Below, in pieces: positions 1 through 11,571 of a DNA stretch of 64,000 nucleotides. The stretch comes from Pegoplata infirma (lineage: Eukaryota; Arthropoda; Insecta; Diptera; Anthomyiidae): positions 113,672,778-113,736,777 of the forward strand of contig OY992536.1 in NCBI GenBank assembly GCA_963921195.1, given 5' to 3'. The position numbers and the translations under genes were made by a program. Numbering within the stretch: position 1 is the first letter of the stretch; each line of letters begins with the position of its first letter. Under the pieces are notes generated by a model. That model did no database searches. It was not told where the DNA came from and saw only the letters and a list, made by a program, of their open reading frames with translations.

Positions 1-757
1 AGTCTTGATGCTAAAGAGAATATAAAGATTTTTATTTGTACTTAATTTTACTCGGCAGACCTTACAGTCGCGAATGTTGTGATGGCAGGTAGTCTCAGTT
101 TAATTATAGCCTTTTTTAGGTGGCTCACAATAGAGAAACCCCCTAGAAATGACACCATGATCATAGGATTTGATACTAATGCCGGGTACTTTATTTCATA
201 TAAGTCTGGAATAAAACTTACCTTTACACCTTATTAGCGACAAGTGTTCCCTGCTATAGGTTTTTTCAGATGATAATTGGATACTCTTTGATATTAACCT
301 ACAAGTTCTGGAAAGAATATGCTTTAAGAACTCTAGAAGAACTAACTGTCGAAAATATGATTTCAGGTCCGAGTAAATCTTAAAAGACACTTGAAAAGGC
401 CATAAGCTGTGTTTTGCAATCATTTGGATTAGAATTTACCATACAATATGTGGACTTAATAAATATTATTATTTTTACGGATTAGCAAACATTTGACTCT
501 CCCTGTTGTGGAATGTACTTTATACAGAACTTTTATAATATTCTTAAAGCATACTTTAAGGGCGCACAATAAATATTCCCAACAAGCTGAATCCATTTTA
601 GAAGACTATTGCAGCAGCGGAAAAGAACTCATTCTGCGAGTCAGTTGATAATATCAGATAATATCTGAATCAGCAAGGTTCTGGCCATGGGTTACTCTTA
701 TCCCACTTACCTTAAGAGAGACGATAACTTATGGTCAGAATTTAATACAGTGAGTAT
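1..757. other. Unassigned sequence left of LINE fragments
   Basis: No gene, inverted repeat or tandem repeat was recognised. It may be decayed upstream sequence of the LINE that becomes readable near 788, but no conserved motif was found to support that. Confidence 0.3.
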
Positions 758-857
758 AACAACAATATAATGGATGTAACGTAGGCGAAATACCTAGGTA
801 TGATTCTGGACTCAAAGCTTTATTGGAAAAGGAATATAGAGGAAAGCATTCATCCTT

Positions 858-1575
858 CCCCATCAAAATTTTCGGTTGCAAAGCACCGATTGTGGAACAA
901 CTTATACTTCCCTAGAACCTGTTCTAATTCTTGTGCAACACCGATTCTTTTAACAAAGGGATTGTTACAAAAGCAACAGGTGTTTGTAAGCAAAATTAGA
1001 ACATATTTTTGTTCCTCGGAATCGGTTCTAGAAGTAAAATTTGGAACAGATATGAGAACTAAAGAAATATTTTGAATTGCATTAATTTATTAAACAAAGA
1101 TAAAGACAATCATATATAACATGGAATATTTACATTTTTTAACACACATTTATCATTTTTCGCCCCCAAAGTTGAATTTTGGGCCTTACAATAATGACAT
1201 ACCAGAACATGGATTTTCTGTAAACAAAAATAAAAAACATAATATTATTAGTATTTGACCCGACCCGGACAATGAAAATTTAATTTACTCACCTTTGTTT
1301 CAACAATTTTCACAATTATATCCTGCTATTTTAGTAGAATTTCGAGTTTTTTTCTTGGTTAACAAAAATAAATTGATATTTATTTTTTTGACACATATTT
1401 TTTTTTTAATTCCTGAGAACCAAAATGTTATGAAACTTTGATTGCAGAGAACAAGCTTCAAAATAATTTTCACTTAACTTGTTCTGAATAATCAAAGTGT
1501 AATAGTGTGTGGTTACCGAAGAACCTGTTCTAGAACAAGTGTTGTCAGAATCGTTTCTGAAAAATTTCCTGGGTC
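858..1575. mobile_element. Inverted-repeat element with CCCAGGAAATTTT-like ends
   Basis: It sits between two LINE pieces. The right end (reverse complement CCCAGGAAATTTTTCAG) resembles the left end CCCATCAAAATTTTCGG. Its last 170 bases recur at 7722-7888. Words around GAACCTGTTCTAGAAC recur inside. No coding sequence is visible. The exact duplication was not resolved. Confidence 0.5.
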
Positions 1576-1675
1576 TATAAGTGCTTTTTACACCAGTAGG
1601 AGACTTTTCGGAAGAAGGAGTGGTTTAAAACCGTATATAATCCTCTGGATGTATGCTGCGATAATTAGACCAATA

Positions 1676-3064
1676 CACTCAAAAAAAAAAAAAAACTGTA
1701 ATGTTAGCAAAAAAAGCTTGTAAACCTATAAGAAAATTTGCTGATTTTGAACCCACAATTTTTTTGGTAAAGTTAGCACAAATGTTTTGAGAAAAATTAG
1801 TTAACTGATTTTTTTTTTATTTCAACCTAGTTCATACACATTTGAGGACCCCATTGGGTTCGGACCCGATAGGTCCAGACCCCGATGGGCCTAGACCTAG
1901 TTGGGTTCCTTAAAAAGCGTCATAGTTTTTCGTCCAAAATTTGTGTCCGTTTTGCTCTACCTTGCTTAGTTTTTGAGATACGTGATTTTAGGGGCCCACC
2001 GGGGTTTTGAAAATTACAAAACTCGATAACTTCAAAAATATTACTCGGAGAGCTTTTGTTTTTGTTGTGTCGGCAATATTTACCGAATTATGAGCATTTT
2101 AAAATTTCCAGGAATGCTAACTTTTTTGATCCAAAGTTAGGACCCATTAGGGTCCACACATGTGATGAGGACCGGCGATACTATGGAGAGCCCGAGAACC
2201 AAAAATGGCCTACATTTTGCTCTATCTGGCTTAGTTTCCGAGAAAGCGCCATTTTAAATTTTCTGAAAATAAAAAAAAAAGTTGTCATTTATTTTTGATA
2301 ATATAGGGTGTTTTTTTTACTGGTACCGAACTTTAAATTAAAATAAAGTAAGGAAAAATATTTTTAATATCAATCAAACTGACTTTATTGGATAGATAAT
2401 TTTATGACATTAATGTTTAAAAATGATTTGGAGCCATATCGATACCAAAAATGGCTCGTACATGGAGTAATCTGAACCTCCATTTTCACACAATTTTCAC
2501 AGAATTTACGGCCGTTTTTCGAATTTCACCAATAACTCGTCGAAGGTTTATTTCCAGGTGTTTAATTTGTCTCTAATTTATCGGAAAAGACAAGTTACTT
2601 TACATAGCCCCACAGAAAATAATCCAATGGGGCTAATTAAACGATATTGGTAACCAATTAATAAGATCTTTGAATAAAATTTAAGTTCGACGAAAAGAAC
2701 CATTTTTTTGATAAAAAATTTCTACAATTTGGAAGCGTTGCGTTGATGTAAGTCTTTGCATGGTAAAATGTCAAATCATACTTAGCAAAACACAACTATC
2801 AGCAGTTAGATCGGTTGTCAAATAAAGCAGTGTTACCAATTCAAAGTTGTGAACCTCAAAAAAAAACACCCTATATTAGCAAAAAAGCTCGTAAAAATTT
2901 GGTCAACTGAATTTTAAATTTAGAAAAAAAAAAAAAATTAGTTCAAATTTTGTTTAAAATTGCTAATGCGCTAAATGAAGTTTACAAGATATTTTTGCTA
3001 ACATGATAATCTCAACTAAAAATTTGCTAAAAGTTAGCTAACCAGCAATGTATTATTTTGAGTG
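1676..3064. mobile_element. CACTCAAAA-ended TA element, copy 1
   Basis: Ends CACTCAAAA and TTTTGAGTG are flanked by TA on both sides. Removing the element with one TA restores the LINE reading frame (RPI-LTYG), so the empty site is known. The interior carries repeated TTAGCAAAAA words and a GC-richer core with GGGTCC-type motifs. It is colinear, in inverse orientation, with 12294-13129. A second element (2306-2871) sits inside. It is non-coding, and the TA duplication suggests Tc1/mariner-type mobilisation. Confidence 0.75.
2306..2871. mobile_element. TA-flanked MITE with GGGTGTTTTTTTT ends
   Basis: Terminal inverted repeats GGGTGTTTTTTTT and AAAAAAAAACACCC are flanked by TA. The related copy at 12294-13129 lacks this insert at the matching point, near a TAATATATTAGC sequence, which gives the empty site. 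About 570 bp, non-coding. Confidence 0.75.
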
Positions 3065-3517
3065 TACTAACCTATGGTGCTCTCGTGTGGTATAGAGCAG
3101 TGGATAAAAAATCATATCTCTGCAACCTACAGAAGGTATAATGATTGGCGTGTGTGGGCGTTACTGGAGATATTAGATCAGCACCACATGTTCGCCTGGA
3201 AGTGATACTAAACCTTCAGTCCGTGGATCTAACTGGATCTACATCAAGGTCACTTCAGTAAAATCGAATGTCTGTCTAAGAGACTCGGAAATGCTTAAGC
3301 CACGCCTTAGGGACAGTTAGAGGAACGGAATTGGAACAGAAAACCGACTATATTTCCCCGCAGACGAACTTTGGCAGAACCTTTGAAGTCCAAGTACCAA
3401 CTAGGGAATTTGAGTGGGAAACTCTGTTATGACAATGAATTGAGATAGGAATTTATATCGAATATGGATATGGGTACGGGTTCGGGAGTATATTCGGAAT
3501 GCCTCGAAATAAGAGTA

Positions 3518-3827
3518 CAGTTGAACCTCGATTATCCGGGTTGCACGGGACCGGGCTTAGCACGGATAATCGAAAAACACGGTTGCAATAGGTTATATAT
3601 TTTTCTACATTTGTATATGTTCGTGAATATATTGCACGGATAATAGAGGTAAAGCACAGTTAATAGAGGTAAAAACAATAACAAAAAATACAATATGTAC
3701 GTACATGTATGAATTGAACGGATAGTAGAGGTAAAGCACGGTTAAAAGAGGTAAAAAACAAACACACAGCATGCCGGTTAATAAAGGCAGCCGGTTAATA
3801 GAGGGCCGGATAATCGAGGTTCAACTG
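3518..3827. mobile_element. pogo/Tigger-like MITE, copy 1
   Basis: Perfect-looking terminal repeats CAGTTGAACCTCGATTATCC and its inverse, flanked by TA. It is 310 bp with no coding capacity. Internal words TAATAGAGGTAAA and GCACGG repeat. The assignment to the pogo branch of Tc1/mariner rests on end sequence and TA target only. A second copy lies at 61944-62498. Confidence 0.75.
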
Positions 3828-4313
3828 TATATGAAATCATCAAAGTGTTAAAAATAGCTTTTTTACCTATTTTTTTTTGTTGTCCACTGAAGTCGGTTTT
3901 TGTAATAAAATAATTATTTTTTTTTGTTTACATTCAAAGAAATGCCAAATTTCACCTGATCCAGACAAATTAAAAAAACAGTGTTAACAATTAAAAAAAA
4001 AACAGTGTTCGATAATATAATTTTTAATAGGTAAGGATAAAAAAACTGCATTATTTATACTAATTACATTATTTTTTAACCGAAAATGCATGAGCAGTTT
4101 CACTCACAAGGAAAATATTCAAACCCTTATGAACCGGTTTGCCCGAAACTTGAAATAAATATAAAAGAGACAGTTATAAGGTTGGTGTGTCTCGGCTTAT
4201 CGTCCATATCGCGAAATAAGAGGTTTAAAAAAACAAAAAGATTAAAAAAAAAAAATTTGTCAAAAAAATGGCGAAAAAATCGTCTTTTGGATTTTTCAGC
4301 CTTTAAGAAACTA
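3828..4313. repeat. AT-rich spacer with a dispersed repeat (4088-4215)
   Basis: Positions 4088-4215 contain TCACAAGGAAA, AACCCTTATGAA, TTGCCCGAAACTTGAAATA and GTCTCGGCTTATCG in order. The same order occurs at 29397-29515 and, inverted, at 5765-5910. The rest is A/T-rich with poly-A runs and no recognised feature. Confidence 0.5.
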
Positions 4314-5485
4314 CACTGAAAAAAATAAGTATACTGAAATTAAATAAACACTGTAATTATTTCAATTTATCTTAATATAAGGTGGTTTTACTTAAAACAA
4401 AGAAAATAAATTCGAAGAAAGTGCATGCAAATACTTAAAAAAGCACAAGAGATTTCCTTAATTTGTTTTTTTTAAATTAAGTTAAATATTCTTTACATTT
4501 ATGGCGAATTGATTGTATTTAAGAAAAAAAGGGTTTATTAAAAAATTTTGTTTTACTCAAAAGAAAAAAATTTAAATTGTGTGCAAAAAAAAAATAAATA
4601 AGTACGTAACTTACTTAAAAATAGTATAGACATTTTCAAGACCTTAAATCATGGACGTATACAGGGGGTGTATACGTCCTTTCAATTACTTTTCAAGTAC
4701 TTCTAGTTAAAACTCAATATAAATAGGCGATGGCAAACAATTAATTTTGGGAGTTTCAAATTCCTAGATACGTCGCTGCCTTAAATCAAATAAGTACTAT
4801 TCTTTAATTTCAAAACTCATTTTCTTTAATTTAATCAATTTTTGTTTTAATTTAAGCAAAAAGTAATCTTTATTGTATTGATTTCATTGACTTTATTTGA
4901 ATCCATATCTTCATTATTTTAAGAAAGAATTTACTTAACGTAAGGAAAAACTACTTTAGGTATTTTGGAGACCCTATCTGGGGACCCCATCTGGAGACTC
5001 CATGAAACCCTAACTTTAAATCCAAATTTCGTTTTCAAATGCCTATAACTCTGCAAATACTGCAGATACGAAAAAAATTCTTTGTAGTCCTTAACTCGTA
5101 GAATATGATCGCCAAAGACCCGATAGCCCTCTGAGTTATATTTTTCGAGTTATTTCATGATCAAATTCTCAATACCCATGGTCGGATCCCATATATTGGG
5201 GCCCGTAGGGTCCTCACATTGGAAGTTCATAGGGTCCACAAAATCCTTAAGTTTAAGGAAATTTTTACTTATTTAAAAAAAATATTTTTCCTCTAGATAA
5301 AAACAATTAAACTTATATTAAGTACAATTTTACTTACTTTTAAGATGTATTTAAGTAAATGCATTACTATGTTTTAGGAAAAAATATACTTGGAGGAAGA
5401 ATTAATATCTTTGGAGCCCTCGCATCCCCTTCTTATCTTAAATTAAGTTCAACATGCTTTAAAAATGGTAATTTTTTTTTCAGTG
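4314..5485. mobile_element. CACTGAAAA-ended TA element
   Basis: Ends CACTGAAAAAAA and TTTTTTTTCAGTG are flanked by TA. The interior has TTTACTTAA-type words and a central block with GACCCCATCTGG-like phrases. It shares layout with the elements at 1676-3064 and 51888-52895. A 129-bp hAT element (4650-4778) lies inside. Confidence 0.7.
4650..4778. mobile_element. Short hAT-type MITE (CATGGACGTATACAGG ends)
   Basis: The 129-bp insert starts CATGGACGTATACAGG and ends with the inverse of CAGCGACGTATCTAGG. It is flanked by the perfect 8-bp duplication CCTTAAAT (4642-4649 and 4779-4786). Ends and duplication length fit hAT. It shares ends with 51104-53236 and 57733-58822, of which it looks like an internal deletion derivative. 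Confidence 0.85.
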
Positions 5486-5504
5486 TACATATTAAGAAAC
5501 TATA

Positions 5505-5628
5505 GGTGGATTTTTTTGCTAACGTGTATAAATTATCCCATAGAAATTTGACATAAATTTGCCGTATATAGTTAAAAAACGTCAAATTTGTATGGGATAA
5601 TTTATACACGTTAGCAAAAAAATCCAGC
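5505..5628. mobile_element. Hairpin MITE
   Basis: Two arms of about 45 bases pair almost perfectly. The left arm starts GGTGGATTTTTTTGCTAACG and the right ends with the inverse beginning GCTGGATTTTTTTGCTAACG, around a short loop. TATA lies on both sides. A transcript would fold into a long stem-loop. No coding content. Confidence 0.7.
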
Positions 5629-5764
5629 TTATATAATGATTTTACATGAGAAGAAAGGTTTTGTTTAATACCTATTTAACGGAGGCATAATTTTGTAAAA
5701 ATTCGGCTTCGTTAAATAATTTTTTCACAAAAATAACCAAATTATGGGTGGTATTTGTTCTAGA

Positions 5765-5910
5765 AATTTTCCGGAAGGGAAACACTGATATGGCCGTTGG
5801 GTCGAGACACCCCAACCATTAATTGTCTCTTTTATATATATTTCAAATTTCAGGCAAATCTGTTCATAATGGTTGGAATACTTCCCTTGTAAGTTTTTTT
5901 TTTGTTTTTT
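5765..5910 (-). repeat. Dispersed repeat, inverted copy of 4088-4215
   Basis: Read on the minus strand it contains AAGGG, CAACCATTATGAACAG, GCCTGAAATTTGAAATATA and GTCTCGACCCAACGGCC in the order seen at 4088-4215 and 29397-29515. Family and mechanism are not recognised. Confidence 0.55.
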
Positions 5911-5931
5911 TAATACATACGAAAAACTTTT

Positions 5932-6398
5932 AAGCTACGTTCACAATGTTGGAGTCAATCTACTCTCAATCACAGATTGAAATGTTAACTGTTCAAAATG
6001 TAGAGTGGAGTTCTGTCACATTGTATATGTCATTTTACTTACCTGTCTCATAATTTCACAAAATTTTGCTTTAAATTTTGTGTATTTTATTCATTAATTT
6101 AAATTTAAAGTTTTTCAATGTTTTTTTTTTCAAATATCATGAACATTTTACATATTTGTTTTGTTTTTTATTTTTTTCTTAATGACATTTTTAGAATTGC
6201 CAATTTCAGAGGTGTATTTTTCCTCTGTTAACGGTTAACATAGATCTGTTAACTCAGATTGGAAACTCCAGAGTAGAACATGTTTGACTCTGGAGTGGAT
6301 TGAAAAGGGATAGTCAAATTTAAAAATATGAAAGTGCAAAAGGGAAAGATATAAAATTTTCCACAGATTGGAGTACTCCAACATTGTGAATGCGGCTT
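5932..6398. mobile_element. MITE with AAGC(C/T)GC-TTCACAATGTTGGAG ends
   Basis: The left end AAGCTACGTTCACAATGTTGG is mirrored by a right end whose inverse is AAGCCGCATTCACAATGTTG. The next bases, AGTACTCCAATCTG, also match in part. Length is about 467 bp and it is non-coding. A right-end fragment recurs at 38880-38930. Confidence 0.7.
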
Positions 6399-7466
6399 TA
6401 ACTTTAAAGGCCCGTAAGTTGTTCACCGGTGAAAAAAAAATGTTTCGAAACATCAATTAATTTGTAGCGAAAATTTGACAGTCATATTTTAGGTTATATT
6501 TTGCGCATCGGCATACACAAAATATCTTTAATATACATATTTTTTTTTTGTAATTTTTGTCTTTTAATCTGATATAATTAATGTTTACAGTGCCAACAAC
6601 TTATAAATGGTTTATATTATTCCTGAATATCAAATTTCACCGCTTTTAAAATTGTCTGTACAATTTAAAAAAAATGTTGCTAACAGTGTTGATGTGTATT
6701 GCTGCAACAAATACCGGGCAACAAACCGACCAACTAACTTACCTTAACCTATCACAACTTTTTTAAAAAAATTTTGGAATCGTCTTTAAATAATCTTTAG
6801 TTCTAGGGGGTTACTGGCTCAACTTTTTTTTGACGTATGGGGAGCGACCCACCTCGATGTACAATGCACACTGCTTGCACAGTTTTTTGCTTCATATATT
6901 AAACATTAACATCTTTCCAAATCAACGCAATTCGACCAACCAGTAACAAATGCCTGAATTATTTTCAAAAATTCCCATATCTCTTGCACTGTGTTGAGTT
7001 TAAAAAGGTTAACAAAATTATTTGAAAAGCTTAAAATTTGGATGATTTTTTTTAACTGCATATAAATGTTCGACACGCGAATGTTTTTGTTTTTATAACT
7101 TATGTTGTTTTGTCCATCAAATATTGCATTTGAGAAGGGTAGGTCGGTCGACCAATTTATTTCGATAAGACTTGTGACGTTTTCTTCTAACATGTGACCG
7201 ACCAGCAAAGGGTGGGCTCGCGGTTGCTATAACAACATATGTACATGGGCACCTTTTACAATTTGTGTAATTGTGTAGGGGGTGAAGTTTAAGAAACAAA
7301 ATTGTTCAACTACATTTTTTGCGGTTTTATTTATATGCTCGATATGTTTACAAGTTTTTATTTCTTTGTGCTCCTCTTGTGAGAATTCTGGCAAATGAAT
7401 CAAACTACTTCGTAGTATATACCATAGGTAAGAAGGTAGTATCAGCAGTAGTTTACTATACTATGT
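6399..7466. other. Region without a recognised gene; TTCACCGGTGAA repeat at 6420-6470
   Basis: Positions 6405-6480 (GTTGTTCACCGGTGAAAAAA, then GTTTCGAAACAT and GCGAAAATTTGACAG) recur inverted at 20460-20545. The remainder shows no long frame with recognisable motifs. A short inverted repeat around ACTACTTCGTAGTATA lies near 7408. Confidence 0.35.
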
Positions 7467-7730
7467 ATGTTTATTGAAATACTACTACACGTTGGTGTTA
7501 TACTTTACTCAACCGATAATGATACGCAGAATAACAATACCACGACAATTAAGAATTTATTGGGACTACAACGAACTGTTAATAGCCCTACTAAAAATTT
7601 AGCATTTAACAAATTCTTGGTGACAGGACATACTCCCTTTGGACATTATCCCCATAACGGAAATGTATTAGTCGAGAGGAATAAGACCATTTCTAAAGCG
7701 GTCATAATCCCAATGGATTTTGGTTCCTGA
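7467..7730 (+). other. Unrecognised 87-codon open frame
   Basis: The frame is open for 87 codons with varied residue use, including NNNTTTIKNLLG and TGHTPFGHYPHNGN. It does not look like low-complexity A/T translation. Its last codons run into the MITE end at 7722, so it is at best a truncated fragment. No family was recognised. It could be decayed transposon coding sequence or chance. Confidence 0.25.
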
Positions 7731-7888
7731 GAACCAAAATGTTATGAAACTTTGATTGCAGAGAACAAGCTTCACAATCATTTTCACTTAACTTGTTCTG
7801 AATAATTAAAGTGTAATAGTTTATGGTTACCAAAGAACCTGTTCTAGAACAAGTGTTGTCAGAATCGGTTCTGAAAAATTTTCCTGGG
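7722..7888. mobile_element. Fragment of the CCCAGGAAATTTT-ended element
   Basis: It matches 1405-1575 closely (GAACCAAAATGTTATGAAAC, GCAGAGAACAAGCTTC and CTGTTCTAGAACAAG in order) and ends TTTCCTGGGG. The left part is missing. Confidence 0.6.
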
Positions 7889-8090
7889 GAGTTATAGAGT
7901 AAGGAACAGACCGTTTTGTAGATATGTATGTCATCACCAAAAATAAGTGGAATAATCTGGTAATACCACACTAAAGTTCAAACGTAAAACAAAGAGAGAC
8001 AAAAAAACAATATGCATCATCTGTATAACTGGTATCTTCCATTTCGCTCAGATTTCAATTTGTGATACAATTTCGTTTGCCTTTGCCAGA
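7889..8090 (+). mobile_element. Truncated copy of the CAGAGTTATAGAG hAT-type MITE
   Basis: It follows the element at 39106-39342: AGTTATAGAGTAAGGAA, a GTTTTGTAGA segment, TCTGGTAATA, AAGTTC-AACGTAAAACAAAGAGA, and TATAACTGGTATCTTCCAT. The last quarter and right terminus are absent. Confidence 0.65.
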
Positions 8091-8462
8091 TTAGCAAAAG
8101 CTCTCATTCGAATTGAAATTCAGTTTCATTCAGTATATTGTCATGCAATTGAGTAAAGAAAAATACAAACATACAAAATACAAAACAGGACTGGACTTTA
8201 TATAAATCGTACATGTCTAAGTCCAAATCAATTACCCAAAATTTTCGGATTGCTGATTTAGAATCAGGAGGTCCATTTTTTATAAAATTAAGTCTTCTTT
8301 TGTGGAAAAAACGTAAGATGACGTTACAGCCCTGTGAAGAAGAGATCCGGTCCTGTGCCCGTTTCTGAACTGGTATAAAGTGACAAGCACCGGTCCCACC
8401 AAACACAGTATAGGCACTTTAAGATCAATTGGTCCATCTTTAGTGGAGTTCCAAAAGGATTA

Positions 8463-8606
8463 TACGTTTTTTGCGAATATCTCGAAACCGGTACTTGATA
8501 CAAAAACAGGATACCAATATCTCTGACCTATAGATATTGGTATCCTGTTTTTGTAGCAAGTACCGGTTTTGAGATATTCGCGGTTAAAAAGTCAAAAAAC
8601 CTATAA
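8463..8606. mobile_element. Hairpin MITE with ACCGGT arms
   Basis: Arms of about 50 bases at 8473-8524 and 8532-8581 pair almost perfectly. They contain GCGAATATCTCGAAACCGG and ACAGGATACCAATATCT. The repeat extends outward imperfectly to TATACGTTTTTTG and the inverse of TATAGGTTTTTTG, next to TA-rich flanks. Confidence 0.65.
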
Positions 8607-8716
8607 TGTATTAGTGGGAAGTTTATGGTGTCGAACATTATTTTTAAAGAAAATGAATTTTTTATTTTTATAAAAATACTCTTGTTATTGAGCAAAACTA
8701 TATGATCATTTTATAC

Positions 8717-9203
8717 CCCAGCAAAAACATGGTAATGAGTTGTGAAAAGTAATCATTACCAAGTACATTATTTATAATGAGTACCCATTACCATTAACAT
8801 TATTTTAAGCCCAAAAGTAACTACTTCTCAGTAATATGTTATAAAAGCACCTCTAAGCAATAATATCTCCTTGCACTTGCAGTTTTTAACCTTTACAATT
8901 CAATTAACTTAAAAATTACTTAAAAACTTAATAAAAATTACGCAATTTTTAAGTTTTAGTAAAAACAAGTTAAATTTTAAAAGTTTTAATTAACTAATTA
9001 TTTTACTTCTTATTGGTAATGGGTTTTTACTCCTTATTTGTAATCCGAGGCAGTAACTACTTATTTATCTCCATACTCTTCACTAGTTATTTTTGTCTCA
9101 CGCCCTTGTTAAAATAATTAGTGTTTCATTCAATAAGTAACTACTGATTAACATATTTTTCGGATTACAAAACCCATTACTAGTAATGCCAATTTTTGCT
9201 GGG
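8717..9203. mobile_element. CCCAGCAAAAA-ended MITE rich in GTAATGGG words
   Basis: Ends are CCCAGCAAAAACATGGTAAT and the inverse of CCCAGCAAAAATTGGCATTA. Internal words such as ACCCATTAC and GTAACTACT recur in both orientations. The same ends occur at 25504-25732 and at the window edge (63964 on). Non-coding. Confidence 0.7.
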
Positions 9204-9317
9204 ACAGGTCGAAATGTTTTTTGACGGCCCATCCAGTGGTGTATCTGTCGTGTCCAAGTTCGACATCATTAAGTACGTTATTGTCAAAAAATTTTAAAAC
9301 GTTGGGGTAGTTTATAT

Positions 9318-9954
9318 TAGGGTTATATAGTCGCAACAAAAAGTCGACTATTCGACTTTTTTCAATTTCTAAAAAGTCGATTTTTCGACTTTTCGACTTT
9401 TTTCAAAATTTAAAAAGTCGACTTTTCGACTTTTTAAAAAGTCGACTTTTTTCGACTTTTCGACTTTTCGACTTTTTTCGACTTTTTTCGACTTTCTTCG
9501 ACTTTTTAACTTTTTTCGACCTTTTCCAACTTTTAAAAAGTAGATTTTTTTGTAAATAAAAGTTTAGTTTTGACTTGTTGTAAGCATTTAGGTGCTATTT
9601 TTTTTTGTTGTATTTTATTTATCAAAAAAAGTCGAAGAAATCGAAAATGTTGAAAAAATCGAAAGCAAAAGAGTCGACTTTCGATTTATAGAACCCTATC
9701 ACTGAGGTGTTAACAATAATCAAAAATATTGGTAAATATTGTTATTAAACTCGGCTCTCATTTGAATATTTTTTTAAGAAGAAAGAAATTATTCTCATCT
9801 GGCAAAAGTAAAAAAAAAATCAAAAAAAAAAATTCGAAGAAAGTCGAAAGCAAAAGTCGACTTTTCGACTTTTTAGGAACAAAAAAGTCGATTTCGACTT
9901 TCGACTTTTTCATACAAAAATTCGATTAATCGACTTTTCGACTATAGAACCCTA
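9318..9954. mobile_element. hAT-type element with AAAAGTCGACTTTT arrays
   Basis: Terminal repeats TAGGGTTATATAGTCG and the inverse of TAGGGTTCTATAGTCG are flanked by the perfect 8-bp duplication GTTTATAT (9310-9317 and 9955-9962). Both ends carry many copies of the word TCGACTTTT or AAAAGTCGA. No transposase frame remains. A fragment of the same family lies at 60118-60395. Confidence 0.85.
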
Positions 9955-9962
9955 GTTTATAT

Positions 9963-11274
9963 GGAGATCATATATAATAATCTCTTTTAAAATTAATGTG
10001 ACCCGTATTTTTGCGTTTGCCGGAATTTCTGTTAGTCCGGCTTTCATTTGGATTTTCCAGAAAGACTTTATTTTTTCATAAGGTGGCAACCCTTTTTTAA
10101 ATTTGAGATTGGTCAGCTAAAAAAACAGGTAAACTTTATTCGTGTGCACTCATTCCCATATTTAAGTTTCAGGACAATCGTTGGGTTTCCTCTGAAAGAC
10201 TTCCCTTGTTATATAGATTTCCCAAAGACCTTTCATATTGTGTGTAATTACTAGGCTTTTTTGCATAATATAGGAGATAAACGAAAAAAAAAAATTTGAA
10301 ATGACAGTTTCTTCCCCCCTTATTTCCACCACCTAAATATAAATTTGTGTCCATTTATTTTTCCTGTTGTACAAAATAAAACCAATTCCATAAAGAACCG
10401 CGGGTCACACTTAGGAAAACCATAAAAAATGTAAAAGTGTATTTTTTTATATTGTATACTACAATCACATAAATTATGTAAAATTTCAGTGACGGTTACA
10501 CGTGACTCACTAAAAATTGGTTATTAATGAACATTTTCATCGATTTAGGGTTGCAATTTTTCTTCACTTACCTTCTGCTTTTTCACATTTAATCACTGAA
10601 TTCTTTCATACATTTATAAAAAAACCTCATAAAACGTTTCAAACAAGTTCTACGAATATTTTCTTTATTTCCTTGGAAATAAAGAATTTATTCCTTCGCT
10701 GATAGGAACTTTACTGACACCAGTTTCATTGATTAAATAAAACCTGTCTTTAGTTTTAAACCGTGAGTAATTTTTCATTAAGCTTATGCCAATTTTCATT
10801 ACTTTCACGATGCTTTTTTTAAGTGTGAAATAACCCAGTTGGAAAATGTGTCAATAAGGAAATTTCCACAGTGATCCTAGAGGAAATGTCATCAGGTTCT
10901 GACAAATCATAGGTAATTCTTGATGACATATCCTAATATTAATGAATGTTGGTTTGAAGAGTGTGGGCAAATCCTTTAGGAAATCGGTAAGGAAATGTCT
11001 TAACAATAGCAATATATTAAATTAAAATTTTAAATCTAGAAAATTCTTAAATTTTTAAGAAAAATATGGTAACACTATCGATTGTTTTTAATATAAATTC
11101 AAATTGAAGAAGTTAGGCGTGGGACTAATAAACTGGAGGTTCCAGGTTCAAATCCAGTTGGGACTAAAAACGGTAAAAAAATACTTCTTAATATGATAAA
11201 GATAACACTGAACATTTTGAAAAAACTTGATGCGACTGGGACGCGACCTTACACAGTTAATTTCAATTATTCTA
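9963..11274. other. Unassigned AT-rich sequence
   Basis: No gene is recognised. GTGACCCG at 9998 and its inverse CGGGTCAC near 10398 could mark the ends of a 400-bp element, but eight bases are weak support. A tRNA-like B-box phrase, GGTTCAAATCC at 11143-11153, follows a poor A-box-like stretch; its T arm has a mismatch and no acceptor stem was found. Confidence 0.3.
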
Positions 11275-11540
11275 GTGATCACAAATCTGGTCTCCAAACT
11301 TTTCCATCGCATCAGGTTTTTGAGAAAATTGAGGTCAAAGTTCAAAAAAATCGCTGTTTTTGGCATTTTTGACAGCTCATAGCGGATAAACCCGATGTGA
11401 CAGTGACTTAAAAAAGTGGAGGCTTTAGTTCAAAAATTGTTCTTAAGGACGCTGAACTCATTTGGTCAGTCGGCCTAAACCCTAGGTCACCATTTGTCTC
11501 TCAATGATAACTTATTCAAAAAAAAAAAACGATTTTCATC
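11275..11540. repeat. Dispersed repeat shared with the inverted duplication at 13225-13600
   Basis: Phrases CATCAGGTTTTTGAGAAAAT, CATAGCGGATAAACCCGATG, GTGACGACTT-like and CTCATTTG.TC.GT occur here once and twice (in opposite orientation) at 13225-13600. Family not recognised. Confidence 0.5.
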
Positions 11541-11571
11541 TACAAATCATATGAAAAAAAAAACAAGTAAG

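Larger units (their letters stand above)
758..3517 (+). pseudogene. LINE ORF2 remnant (reverse transcriptase C-terminal part), split by insertions
   Basis: Three coding pieces of a non-LTR retrotransposon line up once insertions are removed. Positions 788-850 encode KYLGMILDSKLYW. Positions 1597-1673 encode FGRRSGLKP and WMYAAIIRPI. Positions 3067-3130 encode LTYGALVW. These are the RT C-terminal motifs KYLGV.LD, the WGL.P block and RPI.TYGA..W, which are also intact at 56.9-57.1 kb. The 1673/3067 junction restores RPI-LTYG in frame. Downstream sequence to 3517 has stops and is heavily decayed. RT copies element RNA into DNA; this copy is dead. Confidence 0.75.

Noticed and set aside
9998..10411. 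Element bounded by GTGACCCG / CGGGTCAC
   Set aside because: Only eight bases mirror each other and no target duplication is visible.
11100..11165. Possible tRNA gene at a GGTTCAAATCC box
   Set aside because: The T stem has mismatches and no acceptor or D arm was found. At most a SINE relic.
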